Positions 6,362 through 12,788 of a stretch of DNA of 18,542 nt are shown here, piece after piece. Position numbers and translations under genes: made by a program. Numbering within the stretch: position 1 is the first letter of the stretch; each line of letters starts with the position of its first letter. The notes below the pieces were generated by a model. That model saw nothing but the letters and a program-made list of their open reading frames with translations. It made no database searches and was not told the DNA's origin. The stretch lies in assembly GCA_021820645.1 (NCBI GenBank), contig JAKADJ010000015.1:1-18542 (forward strand), given 5' to 3'. The DNA is from Bacillota bacterium (lineage in GTDB: Bacteria > Bacillota_E > Sulfobacillia > Sulfobacillales > Sulfobacillaceae).

Positions 6362-7150
6362 ATGGAACCGAAAAGCGTCGTCGTCACGGGGGCCACCGGC
6401 TTCGTAGGGCGGGAATTGGTGCATCGATTATGGCAGGCCGGGATCGGAGTGGTTGGACTTATTCGGTCCGGGGAACAAGACGCCCCCTTTGTGCCGGTCC
6501 TACTGAACCTTTTGGAAGACAAGGGCCCGATGCCAGAACGCCCCGCGGGAGACTTGATCGGGTTGATTCATTTGGCAGGCCATGCACCCGTCAGTACCAA
6601 GGAACCGTCGGCCTTACACGAAACCGGCACCGCGCGTACGGTCGAATTGGCGGAGCACTGGAAAATTCCTAAGCTCGTCTATGTCAGTGTTCAAGGGGCT
6701 ACCATGACGGCGCCGACGGCTTTTCAACAGAGTAAATGGGTGGCCGAGGAAATGGTGGCGCATAGCGGCATGAAATTTGTTATTCTGAGGCCGCATCTTA
6801 TCTTGGGAGTGGGATCTCCGACACCTGAAAAGCTCGCTCGATTGGGGCGACTACCGGATGCGAATGTGCGTCCGGTCCATGTGGCGGATGTGGTTGAAGC
6901 CATTATTCGGAGTCTATGGCTCGACACGGTGGATGGTAAGCGTTATGAGATTGCAGGACCCCAACTCGTGCCGTTATCCAGCCTGACTGAACAGGCCTCT
7001 TGGTCCTTTATGCGTCGCCGACGCATGGTGAACCGTCGTGAATTGGATGCGTGGGGACTTTCAATTCCACGCCAAAATCAGGCAGATGGAGCCTGGGTGG
7101 CGGATTTTGGCATCCTCCCCAGGCCTATCCTACGTGCTAGGAACCCCTAG
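6362..7150 (+). CDS. NAD(P)-binding atypical SDR protein, NDUFA9-like
   Basis: This 262-residue protein is a Rossmann-fold member of the atypical/extended SDR group. The nucleotide-binding motif GATGFVGRELV is at residues 10-20, with LIHLAGHAP at 68-76 marking the fourth strand. The substrate region has VSVQGA (109-113) and FQQSKWVAEE (121-130). The usual catalytic YxxxK appears as F121xxxK125, so the catalytic Tyr is missing, as in NDUFA9-type proteins that bind NAD(P) without classical dehydrogenase chemistry. VRPVHVADVVEAI (169-181) is also typical of this subgroup. The ATG has GGGAGGA just upstream. It ends the plus-strand cassette and overlaps the convergent minus-strand gene by 14 bases. 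Substrate is unknown. Confidence 0.85.
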   Translation: MEPKSVVVTGATGFVGRELVHRLWQAGIGVVGLIRSGEQDAPFVPVLLNLLEDKGPMPERPAGDLIGLIHLAGHAPVSTKEPSALHETGTARTVELAEHWKIPKLVYVSVQGATMTAPTAFQQSKWVAEEMVAHSGMKFVILRPHLILGVGSPTPEKLARLGRLPDANVRPVHVADVVEAIIRSLWLDTVDGKRYEIAGPQLVPLSSLTEQASWSFMRRRRMVNRRELDAWGLSIPRQNQADGAWVADFGILPRPILRARNP

Positions 7151-7421
7151 GCGGCGACCCCGTGTGATCCTGGGTTGCCTGGACCCAAAGTTCTTGTTTC
7201 CCTCCGAGGATGCCAAGCACAAAGCCGTATATGGGGGCCAGCCAAGGATACCCATTCATCGAGGGCACGCCGAACGCAAAGACCACGATAGCCATGATTA
7301 GGTAACGCATCCATCGCCGGCTCAAAAAAACGGGTAACTGCCAGATTTCAAAGAGGCGTCGTTGCGTAAACGCTCCGACAAAAACGAACACAATGGCGAT
7401 CGCCAAAGCAATCCAGGTCAC
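7137..7421 (-). CDS. Small membrane protein of unknown function (94 aa)
   Basis: On the minus strand a GTG at 7421-7419 opens a 94-codon frame, preceded by AAAGGGAG with an 8-base spacer, a good ribosome binding site. The protein has membrane helices at about residues 2-18 (WIALAIAIVFVFVGAF), 38-52 (MRYLIMAIVVFAFGV) and 60-74 (WLAPIYGFVLGILGG), with a basic RRLFEIWQLP loop between the first two. The tail is polar. It converges on the SDR gene with a 14-base overlap of 3' ends. The hydrophobic pattern and ribosome binding site support a real gene. I do not recognise the family. Confidence 0.65.
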   Translation of the reverse strand: MTWIALAIAIVFVFVGAFTQRRLFEIWQLPVFLSRRWMRYLIMAIVVFAFGVPSMNGYPWLAPIYGFVLGILGGKQELWVQATQDHTGSPPRGS

Positions 7422-7492
7422 ATCACTTGCTCCCTTTAGGAAAATTTTCAGAGTGGCTACAGCCTATCGACTGCAGTGCCACCGCTTCTTTC

Positions 7493-7522
7493 ATCATACC
7501 CGATTTCACGGGAACGAATCGA
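7493..7522 (-). promoter_or_regulatory. Candidate promoter for the minus-strand membrane protein
   Basis: On the minus strand TATGAT (7498-7493, five of six) lies about 18 bases downstream of TCGATT (7522-7517, weak). The start would be about 65 bases upstream of the GTG. The -35 overlaps the sigma-E-like promoter of the divergent spoIVFA gene. Confidence 0.3.
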
Positions 7523-7550
7523 GCATGGTTTAGAGTCCTGCACATACATT
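7523..7550 (+). promoter_or_regulatory. Sigma-E-like sporulation promoter for spoIVFA-spoIVFB
   Basis: CATACATT (7543-7550) is an exact match to the sigma-E -10 consensus CATACAnT. A 13-base spacer separates it from GCATGGT (7523-7529), which agrees with the kmATATT -35 at five of seven positions. The start would be near 7557, with a leader of about 28 bases carrying the spoIVFA ribosome binding site. In Bacillus subtilis the spoIVF operon is sigma-E dependent, so the match falls where it is expected. Confidence 0.6.
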
Positions 7551-7584
7551 GTAGGGAGGACAAGTCAGACTCGGAGGGAATACC

Positions 7585-8205
7585 GTGGAGGATATGGTAC
7601 CGCGTCATCCTTCTCCTACCCTGTTGACGACCCCCAAGAAAGTGGCACGACCGAAGGGGAAATGGGCCATCGCGTTGGCTCTATTGTTTTTGGTGATGGT
7701 GGCTAGGAATAAGGAAGGTTGGCTTGCGAACATTGCTCGGCACGATTTAAGAACCTGGTTGACGACATCAACCAAGATTCCCGTAATATTGGGGGCGAGC
7801 CGTGGAGGGAAACCGGCACCCGTCTCGGCCCCAACCAATTTTTTACCGCCGCTCCGGGGCGCGAAGGTGATCCAACGCTTTGGGTGGACCACGACGCACC
7901 GCACTGCAACGTTTCATTCCACTATGGTGGTGGCGGGTCGTCCCGATTCGACGGTGATCAGTGGCTTGGTTGGTCAAGTAAAGTCGCTTGGACCGCATCA
8001 GGTCACCTTGATCACCGAGGGCCATGACTGGGTGACCTATCAAGATCTCGTCTCGCTATCGGTGCGGCTCGGGGAGCATTTGGGGTCAGAGAGTGTTGTC
8101 GGTCACGTCGGGAAAAGCGGCCACTTGGGAATTACCATCACAGACCGAGGGTTACCCGTTAACCCTTTAGCCTCCTCATTTTTTGGACCGCGGGCGTTTT
8201 TTTAA
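7585..8205 (+). CDS. spoIVFA: SpoIVFA-like sporulation regulator with degenerate M23 peptidase domain
   Basis: SpoIVFA holds SpoIVFB and BofA in a complex in the outer forespore membrane and keeps the protease inactive until a forespore signal arrives. The 206-residue product has a cytoplasmic N-terminus, one membrane helix at about residues 27-40 (WAIALALLFLVMVA) and a C-terminal LytM/M23-like fold from about residue 90. Recognisable M23 positions are GAKVIQRFG, HSTMVVAGRP, GLVGQV and VVGHVGKSGHLGITI followed by NPL. The zinc ligands of active M23 enzymes are missing: the HxxxD and HxH positions are lost. That is the SpoIVFA condition. The start is GTG at 7585 with GGAGGGA 5 bases upstream. 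Sequence identity is low, so the call leans on the adjacent spoIVFB and on the sigma-E-like promoter. Confidence 0.75.
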   Translation: MEDMVPRHPSPTLLTTPKKVARPKGKWAIALALLFLVMVARNKEGWLANIARHDLRTWLTTSTKIPVILGASRGGKPAPVSAPTNFLPPLRGAKVIQRFGWTTTHRTATFHSTMVVAGRPDSTVISGLVGQVKSLGPHQVTLITEGHDWVTYQDLVSLSVRLGEHLGSESVVGHVGKSGHLGITITDRGLPVNPLASSFFGPRAFF

Positions 8206-8208
8206 GCG

Positions 8209-9084
8209 ATGCCTAGGGGAAAGCCTCGATGGTGGCAGAAGGTCTCGATCAACCCCGCATTTATGGCATTGGGAATCGTCTACTGGTGGGCTGGGCATGG
8301 GATGACGATGGTCATCGCCTTTATTGCTGTGGCGACGCACGAATTAACCCATGCGGTGGTGGCCGAAGCCTATGGATTGACCGTTAATCGTCTTGAAATC
8401 TGGCCGTTTGGGGGGATTGCCGAGATACCGGGGTTACACACCGAAGAGCCTTATGTGGAATCTATGGTCGCGGTAGTGGGCCCTCTGCAGAACTTCTTGC
8501 TGGCGTTTGTGGCATGGATGTCGGCACGCTGGCTGCCGTTTGATCCCAGGTGGGTTCATGGCTTCATTGAAGCCAATCTCTTTATCGGGGCCATCAACCT
8601 CTTGCCGGTGGCGCCTTTAGATGGGGGGCATCTGGCTAAAAGCTATTGGGCCAGCCAAATCGGATACAGGGCGGCCGAGGAACGGATCGTGGCGGCAGGC
8701 CGTTGGTTGGCGTACGGCCTCATGGCCATCACTGCAATCTCCTTTCTTACCGGCCACCCGTTGATTAATCTAGGCCTCTTCGCAGGCTTTTTATACTGGG
8801 GTGCATTACGCTTGGAGCACCAAGCCTCCTATCTTATAATCCGAGATCTCGCGGTGCGTCCCAGCCGATTTGCCCAACACCCCGTCTGGTTGGTGGAGGA
8901 TTTCGCGGTGCATCAGGATGCTTTTGTCAAAGAAGTGCTCAAAGTAATGCGACCCCAGAAATATCACCGGATTGTCGTCCTCGACCATGAGCTGAAACAA
9001 CTGGGTACCCTATATGAAGAGCAACTTTTGGCGGCCGTAGTCGATCGAGGACCTGAGACTCGAGTGGGAGAACTCTTGCCATAA
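8209..9084 (+). CDS. spoIVFB: SpoIVFB-like site-2 intramembrane metalloprotease (M50)
   Basis: SpoIVFB is the membrane-embedded zinc protease that releases mature sigma-K from its pro-form in the mother cell. The 291-residue protein has the zinc motif HELTH at residues 44-48 and the third ligand in LLPVAPLDGGH (Asp138). Both are embedded in membrane helices, and their positions match those of Bacillus SpoIVFB closely. ARWLP and the helix at about 163-200 complete the membrane core. Residues 207-291 look like a CBS-type domain (VRPSRFAQHP, FVKEVLKVM, YHRIVVLDHELKQLGTL), as in Bacillus, where ATP binding there tunes activity. It starts 3 bases after the spoIVFA stop with no clear ribosome binding site, implying coupled translation. 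Confidence 0.9.
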   Translation: MPRGKPRWWQKVSINPAFMALGIVYWWAGHGMTMVIAFIAVATHELTHAVVAEAYGLTVNRLEIWPFGGIAEIPGLHTEEPYVESMVAVVGPLQNFLLAFVAWMSARWLPFDPRWVHGFIEANLFIGAINLLPVAPLDGGHLAKSYWASQIGYRAAEERIVAAGRWLAYGLMAITAISFLTGHPLINLGLFAGFLYWGALRLEHQASYLIIRDLAVRPSRFAQHPVWLVEDFAVHQDAFVKEVLKVMRPQKYHRIVVLDHELKQLGTLYEEQLLAAVVDRGPETRVGELLP

Positions 9085-9086
9085 CG

Positions 9087-9114
9087 TTGACGCACCCCAA
9101 GCCCGTGGTATGAT
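9087..9114 (+). promoter_or_regulatory. Strong sigma-A promoter for the RNase E/G gene
   Basis: TTGACG (9087-9092, five of six) and TATGAT (9109-9114, five of six) are separated by 16 bases, with a TGG extended -10 at 9106-9108. Transcription would start near 9121, giving a leader of about 90 bases to the favoured ATG at 9214. It lies 2 bases after the spoIVFB stop. Confidence 0.7.
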
Positions 9115-9213
9115 AACAGAAGAGGCATAACCTGGGAAATCTTCTGGATGGGCCTCACCCTAAATTTTGGAAGTCAAATTCGTTCAGTCTATAAAGCAGA
9201 AAGGGGTCTATGG

Positions 9214-11079
9214 ATGTCACGGCGCAGGCGTCGCCGTTGGGGGGTTCTTTCAACCGTGGAGGTTGGGGCGGCAGAGACAGAGTCCGGTGCCGAATCCCTA
9301 GGGGACGCGAATGAGGTTAGCGCGCCCAATGTACCGGAACCAAAAGTTTTTAAAGAATTGTTGGTCAATTATGGGCACCACGAAAGTCGTTTAGCGATTT
9401 TGGAAGATGGCGTGCTCGTCGAATTTTATATCGACCGGGAAGATGAAGATCAAGCGGCAGGTAATATCTACAAGGGACGAGTCGAAAACGTGTTGCCGGG
9501 AATGCGTGCAGCCTTTGTCAATCTCGGAATGGAGAAAAATGCGTTTTTGTACGTGGATGATGCCTACGCAGACGAACGGGAGAAAAAGCGAGCACGCCCG
9601 ATTCAAGAAGTGTTGCGTGTTGGCCAGGACGTTGTGGTTCAGGTCGCAAAAGAACCGATCGGCAATAAAGGGGCGCGTGTTACCACCAACGTCAGTCTAC
9701 CAGGACGGTTTTTAGTGTTGACCCCGTACTCCGATACGATTGGAGTGTCGCGTCGTGTGGACACGGAGCGGGAACGTGAACGTCTACGCACCGTAGCGGA
9801 GAAAATGCGGCCCAAGGGGATGGGTCTGATTGTGCGTACGGTGGCTGAGGGGGCATCCCAACGTGCGTTGTCGCGTGACTTAGCCTATTTGCGCCGATTA
9901 TGGACGAGGGTGCGGCGTAAGGCGCGGACAGCTAAGGCACCGGCAATATTGCACCGTGAAGCCAACCTCATCGCACGGACCATCCGAGACCATATGGATG
10001 AGTCCGTGGATCGCTTTATCATTGACGATGTCAGTGCCTTCGCACGAGCGAAAGATATTGCAAGTTCTCTATCACCGGAATTAAAAGGACGCATCGAGCT
10101 GTATCAGGGAGAGGTCCCATTATTCGAGACGCGTGGGGTCGAAGCCGAATTAGATCGGGCGATCAAACGTCGGGTCTGGTTGAAGTGTGGCGGGTACTTG
10201 GTTATTGACGAAACCGAAGCCCTGACCGTCATTGACGTGAACACGGGTAAGAACGTCGGGACGACAGATTTATCCGACACCGTCCTGGCCACCAATAAGG
10301 AAGCTGCAATAGAAATCGCTCGTCAGCTGAGATTGCGGGACATCAGCGGAATCATTGTGGTGGACTTTATTGACATGGAAAACGAGGCCGACCAAGAGGA
10401 CATGATCAAGACGTTGCAGCGGGCTTTGCGAGGGGACCGCACGCGGGTGACCGTATTGGGATTGACCCGGCTTGGCCTATTAGAAATGACCCGTAAAAAG
10501 GTTCGTGAATCGCTGGTAAATCAATTGACGCGAGTGTGTCCCGAATGTGACGGCCGGGGGCATATCCTCTCTGAGGACGTGGTGGCGCGCCGCTTTCGTC
10601 AACGCATTATAGATAAACTCAGGGAAACCGGCGCAGAGTCGATTCTGGTGGAAACTCATCCCAGTGTGGCCAGTCACTTGATCGGCCCTGGCGGCATGAA
10701 CCTCAAGGAACTAGAACATGCGGCGGGGCGTTCCGTTTTCGTGCGGGGGTCGAATTTGTGCGCATTACACGACATGAAAATGATCAAAATCGGAACAAAG
10801 GCCGAGGTGGAGGCACTGGCTTTGCCGGTCCACGAGGGGGACCGCATTAATATAATGGTCGAAGAACGGCATGCGACGAACCCGAAGAACGGGATTGCCC
10901 GCATCGCGGGCTACGTGATTGACATAGAAGCCGCTGGGCATCGTGTGGGGGACCATCTAGAAGTGGAAGTCATTCGAGCCTTACGGACCTTCGCTACGGC
11001 ACGGGTGGTGCCGCTTGAGGACCACAGCGGAGACCTCCCGGTCAGTATCATGGAAGAGATGGGCCAGTCTAACGTTTAA
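9214..11079 (+). CDS. rng: Ribonuclease E/G family protein with C-terminal TRAM-like domain
   Basis: RNase E/G enzymes cut single-stranded, AU-rich RNA and help mature rRNA and decay mRNA. The S1 domain (residues about 85-165) includes GNIYKGRVENVLPGMRAAF and NAFLYVDD. Catalytic aspartates sit in VIDVNTGKN (Asp341) and VVDFIDM (Asp384). The zinc-link is VCPECDGRGH (442-449), of the CPxC type. Residues 539-598 (EGDRINIMVEE, GIARIAGYVI, VGDHLEVEVI) look like a TRAM RNA-binding domain, which extends the protein beyond a plain RNase G. I prefer ATG 9214 (AAAGGGG 7 bases upstream) over ATG 9148, which has no good ribosome binding site; the N-terminus is then MSRRRRRRW. The gene sits between spoIVFB and rplU, as in many Firmicutes. 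Confidence 0.93.
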   Translation: MSRRRRRRWGVLSTVEVGAAETESGAESLGDANEVSAPNVPEPKVFKELLVNYGHHESRLAILEDGVLVEFYIDREDEDQAAGNIYKGRVENVLPGMRAAFVNLGMEKNAFLYVDDAYADEREKKRARPIQEVLRVGQDVVVQVAKEPIGNKGARVTTNVSLPGRFLVLTPYSDTIGVSRRVDTERERERLRTVAEKMRPKGMGLIVRTVAEGASQRALSRDLAYLRRLWTRVRRKARTAKAPAILHREANLIARTIRDHMDESVDRFIIDDVSAFARAKDIASSLSPELKGRIELYQGEVPLFETRGVEAELDRAIKRRVWLKCGGYLVIDETEALTVIDVNTGKNVGTTDLSDTVLATNKEAAIEIARQLRLRDISGIIVVDFIDMENEADQEDMIKTLQRALRGDRTRVTVLGLTRLGLLEMTRKKVRESLVNQLTRVCPECDGRGHILSEDVVARRFRQRIIDKLRETGAESILVETHPSVASHLIGPGGMNLKELEHAAGRSVFVRGSNLCALHDMKMIKIGTKAEVEALALPVHEGDRINIMVEERHATNPKNGIARIAGYVIDIEAAGHRVGDHLEVEVIRALRTFATARVVPLEDHSGDLPVSIMEEMGQSNV

Positions 11080-11103
11080 CGGGGCCCCTCAAGCACCCGA
11101 CGT

Positions 11104-11132
11104 TTGACACAGGACATTGGTTATGGTAACGT
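11104..11132 (+). promoter_or_regulatory. Sigma-A promoter for the rplU-prp-rpmA operon
   Basis: A perfect TTGACA (11104-11109) lies 17 bases before TAACGT (11127-11132), with TGG just upstream as an extended -10. The -10 itself is weak. The start would be near 11139, giving a 40-base leader. The TTG of the -35 could be mistaken for a start codon of a longer L21. Confidence 0.6.
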
Positions 11133-11145
11133 AGATAGGACTGAT

Positions 11146-11158
11146 CTCCAGGGTGGAG
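11146..11158 (+). other. Small hairpin in the rplU leader
   Basis: CTCCA-GGG-TGGAG forms a 5-bp stem with a 3-base loop near the predicted transcript start, 20 bases before the L21 start codon. Many Firmicutes have a larger structured L21 leader that L21 binds. This hairpin is too short to call as that element. Confidence 0.25.
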
Positions 11159-11178
11159 TGCATGATAGGGGGATTTAT

Positions 11179-11499
11179 GTGTACGCAGTGATCGAGACCG
11201 GAGGCAAGCAGTACCGCGTAGCTCCGGGAGATGAACTATTAATTGAGAAACTTCCGGTTGATGCCGGTACGGAATATAATTTTGATCGGCTTTTGATGGT
11301 GGTAGGTGATGAGGGTTCTCGGTCGATAGGGGCTCCCTATCTCGACGGAGCTCGCGCCGTGGCGACGATTGTGAACCAAGAACGGGGCACCAAGATTCTT
11401 GTGTTTAAGTATAAGCCTAAGAGCAACTATCGTCGTCGTCAGGGGCATCGTCAATATCTAACCCGCGTGCGCATTGATCGTATTGAGTTGCCGTCGTAA
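11179..11499 (+). CDS. rplU: 50S ribosomal protein L21
   Basis: L21 is a large-subunit protein that binds 23S rRNA domain II. The N-terminal YAVIETGGKQYRV, the central KILVFKYKPKSNYRRRQGHRQ with its rRNA-binding basic block, and TRVRIDRI are diagnostic. From GTG 11179 the product is 106 residues, the usual length. The ribosome binding site AGGGGGA (11167-11173) is 5 bases upstream. Any start further upstream would add non-conserved residues and overlap the promoter. It leads the usual L21-Prp-L27 cluster. Confidence 0.98.
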   Translation: MYAVIETGGKQYRVAPGDELLIEKLPVDAGTEYNFDRLLMVVGDEGSRSIGAPYLDGARAVATIVNQERGTKILVFKYKPKSNYRRRQGHRQYLTRVRIDRIELPS

Positions 11500-11514
11500 G
11501 AACGGAATACTCCA

Positions 11515-11856
11515 GTGATTAATGTAACCGTGTGGCGGGGTCGCGACAAGGCTCCCGTGAGACTTTTAGTGAAAGGTCACGCGGGACAAGGACCTTACGG
11601 ATCCGATATCGTATGTGCAGCGGCTAGTGCATTGGTGGAAACGTTGCTTTTAGGGATTCGTCACATCACGCCGATTGCAGTACGCATTGACGCGAATCAG
11701 GAAGGGCTTGTGGACCTAACCTTCCCGGCTGGGATGGATGCAGCACCACGAGCCGTCATTGACACCATTCTATACGGACTACAGGACTTATCGCACACTG
11801 CGCCGAAAGCGGTGGGGTGGCATGATTTTAAGGTTTCGGAAGACGGGGAGGTCTAG
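11515..11856 (+). CDS. prp: Ribosomal-processing cysteine protease Prp
   Basis: Prp removes the N-terminal extension of ribosomal protein L27 in Firmicutes and relatives. The 113-residue product has the catalytic dyad positions in VKGHAGQG (His22) and [11 protein letters not shown] (Cys34). The rest of the fold is seen in [17 protein letters not shown] and [16 protein letters not shown] segments, read here as [13 protein letters not shown] and [12 protein letters not shown]. The GTG start at 11515 follows rplU by 15 bases, and only a weak ribosome binding site is visible. It sits between rplU and rpmA, its fixed position. The adjacent L27 carries the matching cleavage site. Length is typical (about 105-115). 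Confidence 0.95.
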   Translation: MINVTVWRGRDKAPVRLLVKGHAGQGPYGSDIVCAAASALVETLLLGIRHITPIAVRIDANQEGLVDLTFPAGMDAAPRAVIDTILYGLQDLSHTAPKAVGWHDFKVSEDGEV

Positions 11857-11861
11857 CAACG

Positions 11862-12143
11862 ATGCGATTACAATTATTCGCGCATAAAAAAGGGGGCGGA
11901 AGCTCCCGTAACGGACGGGATTCGAACCCCAAGTATTTGGGTGTGAAGCGCCATCAGGGCCAGTTGGTCACCGCGGGAAGCATTATTGTGCGGCAACGCG
12001 GTACGCGCTTTCACCCCGGCACTAATGTCGGGATGGGTCGAGACCACACATTATTCGCCAAAGTGGATGGGCATGTGGCTTTTGTCCATCGGACCCATGA
12101 TCGACGAGAGATTACCGTAATCCCGGTTTCCGAAGCCCAGTAG
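11862..12143 (+). CDS. rpmA: 50S ribosomal protein L27 with Prp-cleaved N-terminal extension
   Basis: L27 reaches with its N-terminus into the peptidyl transferase centre. The 93-residue protein has the family core [31 protein letters not shown] and [14 protein letters not shown]. The first six residues (MRLQLF) before AHKKGGG form the extension that Prp removes, with cleavage expected between Phe6 and Ala7. The upstream prp gene encodes the matching protease. The start ATG is 5 bases after the prp stop, with GGGGAGG-type purines (ACGGGGAGGT) inside the prp end. Confidence 0.98.
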   Translation: MRLQLFAHKKGGGSSRNGRDSNPKYLGVKRHQGQLVTAGSIIVRQRGTRFHPGTNVGMGRDHTLFAKVDGHVAFVHRTHDRREITVIPVSEAQ

Positions 12144-12171
12144 GGTGCGCTAACAGGGGAGGTCGTTGCCG

Positions 12172-12786
12172 ATGAAGTCTACGGCCATCCGGTTTGCGAT
12201 ACTCCTAGCGCTAGGGGTGTGTGCTGATCGAGCACATCACCTCTGGCGTATTTTATTCTTGGTGCTGTTAGTCCTATACCTCACTCAATGGATCCAGATG
12301 CGGGGCTATGCAGTGGCCGTGGAAATCCATCGCAGGCAGCGCCATCGGTTTGCTAATCAATTACAGGTGATTAGTGGGTGGATCCAACTGGGTCGAGTCG
12401 ATCGTGCCGAGCGGTATTTGACGGATGTGGCTTTAGTGGCCGTCCAACAGGGATCGTTAGGAAAGATGCCGTTGCGCTGGGCTTACGCGCTTGTGCGCCT
12501 GGATGCATTAGCGGAACGGCATGGTACGCTGATCCTATGGGAGGCGATTGACACGGTGGCATATCAGTATCGCATGTTGTGGAGCTTAGATCGGACGGTT
12601 CGACACGCCGTGTTACTCGCCGATGGCAACCCGCTCCAGGTGACATTTTCGGGATCGAGTTTTGAACTCAGGGTGGATGGTATTAAGCGATTGCCTTCCA
12701 AGCACATTATGGGGGTACGTTGGTATCAGGATAATCATACGGTCATCGGGTCGTGGGGCCGGCGACAAGAATCACTAGGAGGCTAA
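12172..12786 (+). CDS. spo0B: Spo0B-like phosphotransferase with N-terminal membrane helices
   Basis: Spo0B moves phosphate from Spo0F to Spo0A in the sporulation phosphorelay. Residues 51-77 match the alpha-helical Spo0B histidine domain: RRQRHRFANQLQVISGW plus IQLGR, where His58 aligns with the phospho-accepting His30 (RHDWMNKLQLI) of Bacillus Spo0B. The C-terminal half (about 98-204) is a weak, degenerate ATPase-like domain with no visible N, G1 or G2 box. Unlike Bacillus Spo0B, residues 5-19 and 27-42 form two hydrophobic helices, implying membrane anchoring. The start is ATG 12172, with AGGGGAGG at 12155-12162; a TTG at 12166 lies too close to that site. The stop lies 2 bases before obg, as in the Bacillus spo0B-obg operon. 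Confidence 0.8.
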   Translation: MKSTAIRFAILLALGVCADRAHHLWRILFLVLLVLYLTQWIQMRGYAVAVEIHRRQRHRFANQLQVISGWIQLGRVDRAERYLTDVALVAVQQGSLGKMPLRWAYALVRLDALAERHGTLILWEAIDTVAYQYRMLWSLDRTVRHAVLLADGNPLQVTFSGSSFELRVDGIKRLPSKHIMGVRWYQDNHTVIGSWGRRQESLGG

Positions 12787-12788
12787 CC

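Noticed and set aside
9148..9213. RNase E/G start at ATG 9148
   Set aside because: No good ribosome binding site is visible there; ATG 9214 has AAAGGGG at the right spacing. Some doubt remains.
11081..11100. GGGGCCCC and CGGG/CCCG repeats after the RNase gene as a terminator
   Set aside because: The stem is short and no U tract follows; the rplU promoter begins at once.
11104..11178. A longer L21 starting at TTG 11104
   Set aside because: The extra 25 residues are not conserved in L21, and the TTG is the first half of a TTGACA -35 box. GTG 11179 has a proper ribosome binding site and gives the family start.
12753..12788. A longer Obg starting upstream at 12753
   Set aside because: It would overlap the spo0B end and add residues before the conserved MFVDEVRIF start, which has AGGAGG in front.
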